A stretch of 21,375 nucleotides of DNA, taken from the NCBI GenBank assembly GCA_020650975.1, contig JAIPMN010040924.1, forward strand, positions 1 through 21,375, read 5' to 3'. Below are positions 19,406-21,375 of this stretch, one piece after another. The notes beneath the pieces were generated by a model. It had not been told where the DNA came from, did no database searches, and was given only the letters and a program-made list of their open reading frames with translations. The position numbers were made by a program, and so were the translations under genes. This DNA is from Apostichopus californicus. Taxonomy: Eukaryota > Echinodermata > Holothuroidea > Aspidochirotida > Stichopodidae. Numbering within the stretch: the first letter of the stretch is position 1; every line of letters starts with the position of its first letter.

Positions 19406-20168
19406 CTACACATAACAAAAATACAAAAGATTATATTCACAACTCAATTCCTTTCAATATGCATGCCAATGCAAAGTAAAGCAAGACAACATAATAAGAG
19501 TGTTCAGGGAAAAGAATTATTTTCAACCAGCAGGGAACCTAAAAGATTCATGGAATAGCAGGGGTTGCAACCAAGCCAAACCAATATAATGTTACTTAAA
19601 AGACTAGTTTCTTTTATATTTTATGGTAGATAACCTGCAAAATGCAAAACAAAACTTCACCAAAAGCATATACTCATAGGCAGGTCCTGAGAAAACGATA
19701 TTCAAAAATAACCTCAACCACTAAAAAGTTTTTAAATGAACAATGTTGTGATGCCACGGATTCACTTTGTATCCATGGAGCACATTCACCCTAGAATGCC
19801 TCTTAACACTCCATTATAAGTCACAATACTTTATATTTCAGTAACACTTCATCTTCGTAGGTGAATGAACAGAAATATTGTTACAATGTATTGGTCAGGA
19901 AGGGTTTCTTGGAAACAGGACTCAGTGATAGAGTACCTAAATTTTGTGGGTTTGTGGTAAGCTCCAAATGTCATTTTCTCGCAATCTGTAAATCAGATAA
20001 GTATATGCTTTGGTGAAGTGTTTTTTGAATATTTCTTTTATAGGAGGAGGAGGTGGTTTGGGGGGGTTGGGGGGGTAATGTATGATCAATACGCAAAACC
20101 TCTAAACAAATTATTTTTAAAGATCTTGGCACCTTGACCAGCAAAAGAAACCTCAAAGAAGATCTTAC

Positions 20169-20227
20169 CTGCTTAACACGAACTTTCTCCTTTTCCAGTT
20201 CTCTGTTTAACCTTTCGACATCATTTT
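20169..20227 (-). CDS. coiled-coil gene, exon 2
   Basis: A 59-nt exon on the minus strand (2 nt, 19 codons), with acceptor catccttacag and donor gtaaga. With the single base left from exon 1 it gives Lys, then NDVERLNRELEKEKVRVKQ, a textbook leucine-heptad coil. The open frame continues past both splice sites only as AT-rich intron. Confidence 0.88.
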
Positions 20228-20718
20228 CTGTAAGGATGAATTTGCGAATGGTCAAACATATTTTGATGATGGAAAATCTAATTGATTTGATTATTTTTAG
20301 ACTTTGAAGCATTGAATTATTTATAGATTTTTATTTATAGTTTTTATCTGATTAACAAAGTACGGACAAAGATATCACAGACACACACAAACCGAAGTAC
20401 AACAGCAGCTTGATAATAAAATGTTTAGACGCACAAGAATACTGCAAGAATAATCAGCTCAACTTGCAAAATACCTCAACTACATTTTAAATTAAGCAAT
20501 TATCCTCTTGTCACTGGACATCACTTTAGTTACATTTCAAAAGGCTTCTGTGGATGAACAGCGATAATAGCACTATCCTATCAGGTAACCAAATACTGCA
20601 ATGAGGTCCTACAGGATGTGAAGTAGATTACTTAACCACTATCCCAACCCCGCTCTTCCCTCCCCTTCATCATTGAAATACATGATTGCTGCCTCTGGTG
20701 GAGCTTAAAGATTCTTAC

Positions 20719-20857
20719 TGAATTCCTCCAGAGTTTCCTCCTTGACGTCCAGGGACTCCTCCAGTGAGTCTATTTTATTTTGTAGTTGACCCAGCTCATC
20801 TCTCAGATGCTCCGCTTCATAAACGGCACTTGGCGTTGATGCTTCACTTCTCACCTC
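20719..20857 (-). CDS. coiled-coil gene, exon 1 of those visible
   Basis: A 139-nt exon on the minus strand (46 codons plus 1 nt), with acceptor tttctgctgtag and donor gtaaga. The peptide starts EVRSEASTPSAVYEAEHLRD, continues ELGQLQNKIDSLEESLDVKE and ends ETLEEF. A short Ser/Thr/Pro linker is followed by a strong coil with Leu at heptad positions (HLRDELGQLQNKIDSLEESL). It starts in phase 0, so earlier coding exons must lie to the right, in or beyond the 63-bp array. Over nine exons the gene gives about 252 residues, probably a cytoskeletal, centrosomal or ciliary-type coil by composition only; no family is claimed. Confidence 0.88.
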
Positions 20858-20990
20858 CTACAGCAGAAATAGCCAATGAGAACCCGGTATCAATGCAATG
20901 TGATGGAACACTGAGATTCAATATGGGTGTGTGTTGCACCAATAATAGAATAATGGAATAGAGAATTAGAGCATATATTCTTGCATGCGT

Positions 20991-21375
20991 TTGCTGCTCT
21001 AACCATGCTGTAATATGGATTGCCAGCATAGATTATGAGATGCTAACCTGTGCTTGCTGCTCTAATCATACTGTAATATGGATTGGTAGCATACATTATG
21101 AGATGCTAACCTGTGCTTGCTGCTCTAATCATACTGTAATATGGATTGGTAGCATAGATTATGAGATGCTTACCTGTGTTTGCTGCTCTAAACATACTTT
21201 AACATGGATTGGTAACATATATTATGAGATGCTAACCTGTGTATGCTGCTCTTACCATACTGTAACATGGATTGGTAGCATACATTATGAGATGCTAACC
21301 TGTGCTTGCTGCTCTAATCATACTGTAATATGGATTGGTAGCATAGATTATGAGATGCTTACCTGTGTTTGCTGC
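20991..21375. repeat. 63-bp minisatellite carrying a splice donor in each unit
   Basis: The word ttgctgctct or its variant recurs at 20991, 21054, 21117, 21180, 21243, 21306 and 21369, exactly 63 bp apart; a degraded partial unit precedes it from about 20965, and the array runs off the window. On the minus strand each unit reads ttacag, then a 23-nt stretch ending GAGCAGCAARCACAG, then gtaagc or gttagc. That matches an acceptor, the end of an exon (EQQ-Q, phase 0) and a donor. Phase and sense fit the next exon (EVRSEAS), so the array may have grown by duplication of the true exon end and donor. Confidence 0.9.

Larger units (their letters stand above)
7756..20857 (-). other. gene model: spliced coiled-coil protein gene, 5' end outside window
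   Basis: Exons 1-9 (20857 down to 10417) are joined by introns beginning GT and ending AG, and every junction keeps one reading frame: phases 1, 0, 0, 0, 0, 2, 2, 0 between successive exons. The product is about 252 residues, or about 282 with the two candidate 3' exons. Residues 1-12 form a Ser/Thr/Pro linker, 13 to about 215 are helical coil, and the remainder is Pro-rich and basic. Composition is dominated by E, K, Q, A, R and L. There is no signal peptide or membrane segment in what is visible. Introns hold all the SINEs, the 366-bp and TTAA elements and the 100-bp array. Missing short exons between 19340 and 17397 are possible, since phase 0 would hide them. Confidence 0.7.

Noticed and set aside
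20844-21029. 61-residue minus-strand frame joining the 63-bp array to exon 1
   Set aside because: It runs through the acceptor of exon 1 in a different frame; the phase-0 reading from 20857 has the coiled-coil sequence.

Overview
The window looks like non-coding-rich chromosomal DNA from a marine invertebrate animal, probably a deuterostome and perhaps an echinoderm. The evidence is short phase-matched exons split by kilobase introns, AT-rich introns, two tRNA-derived SINEs, two decayed non-LTR retrotransposons, short inverted-repeat elements and long minisatellites. The species call is inference from general character. There are no bacterial-type operons, RNA operons or CRISPR arrays.

The right two thirds (about 7.75 to 21.4 kb) is filled by one spliced gene on the minus strand. 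Nine exons join in a single frame with matching phases: 20857-20719, 20227-20169, 19405-19340, 17397-17332, 16557-16450, 15579-15488, 14161-14096, 11328-11241 and 10488-10417. They encode about 252 residues of a charged, Glu/Lys/Gln-rich coiled coil. This ends in a compact block (TTKMWEKKFAILQ, then LRQTLQKQAAALHH) and a Pro-rich segment. Two weaker 3' exons (7955-7908 and 7800-7756, with a stop) may finish it. The 5' end lies beyond the right edge. I could not name the family with confidence.

A second minus-strand gene is seen at the left: one complete EGF-like domain exon (6157-6062) and one Calx-beta-like half-domain exon (4805-4686). Both are phase 1-1, as in modular extracellular proteins. 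The rest of that gene was not found.

Mobile DNA: a 5'-truncated, frameshifted LINE reverse transcriptase at 1484-3106 (+) and a second, more decayed LINE at 8269-9713 (+). The SINEs are at 10093-10395 (+) and 18811-19125 (-). Three non-autonomous DNA elements have recognisable ends: 7119-7594 (exact 8-bp target duplication), 15722-16087 (8-bp duplication, one mismatch) and 18034-18568 (TTAA target, 18-bp inverted ends with one mismatch). Related repeat fragments lie at 6785-6955 and 8100-8245.

Tandem DNA: about 13 copies of a 99-100 bp unit at 11644-12976, a 63-bp unit at 20991 to the right edge that copies a splice donor six times or more, a CCA/CAT-rich tract at 18583-18811 and a (CTA)n tract at 19134-19338 that touches a splice donor. 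The first 1.5 kb and most introns show nothing else I can support.
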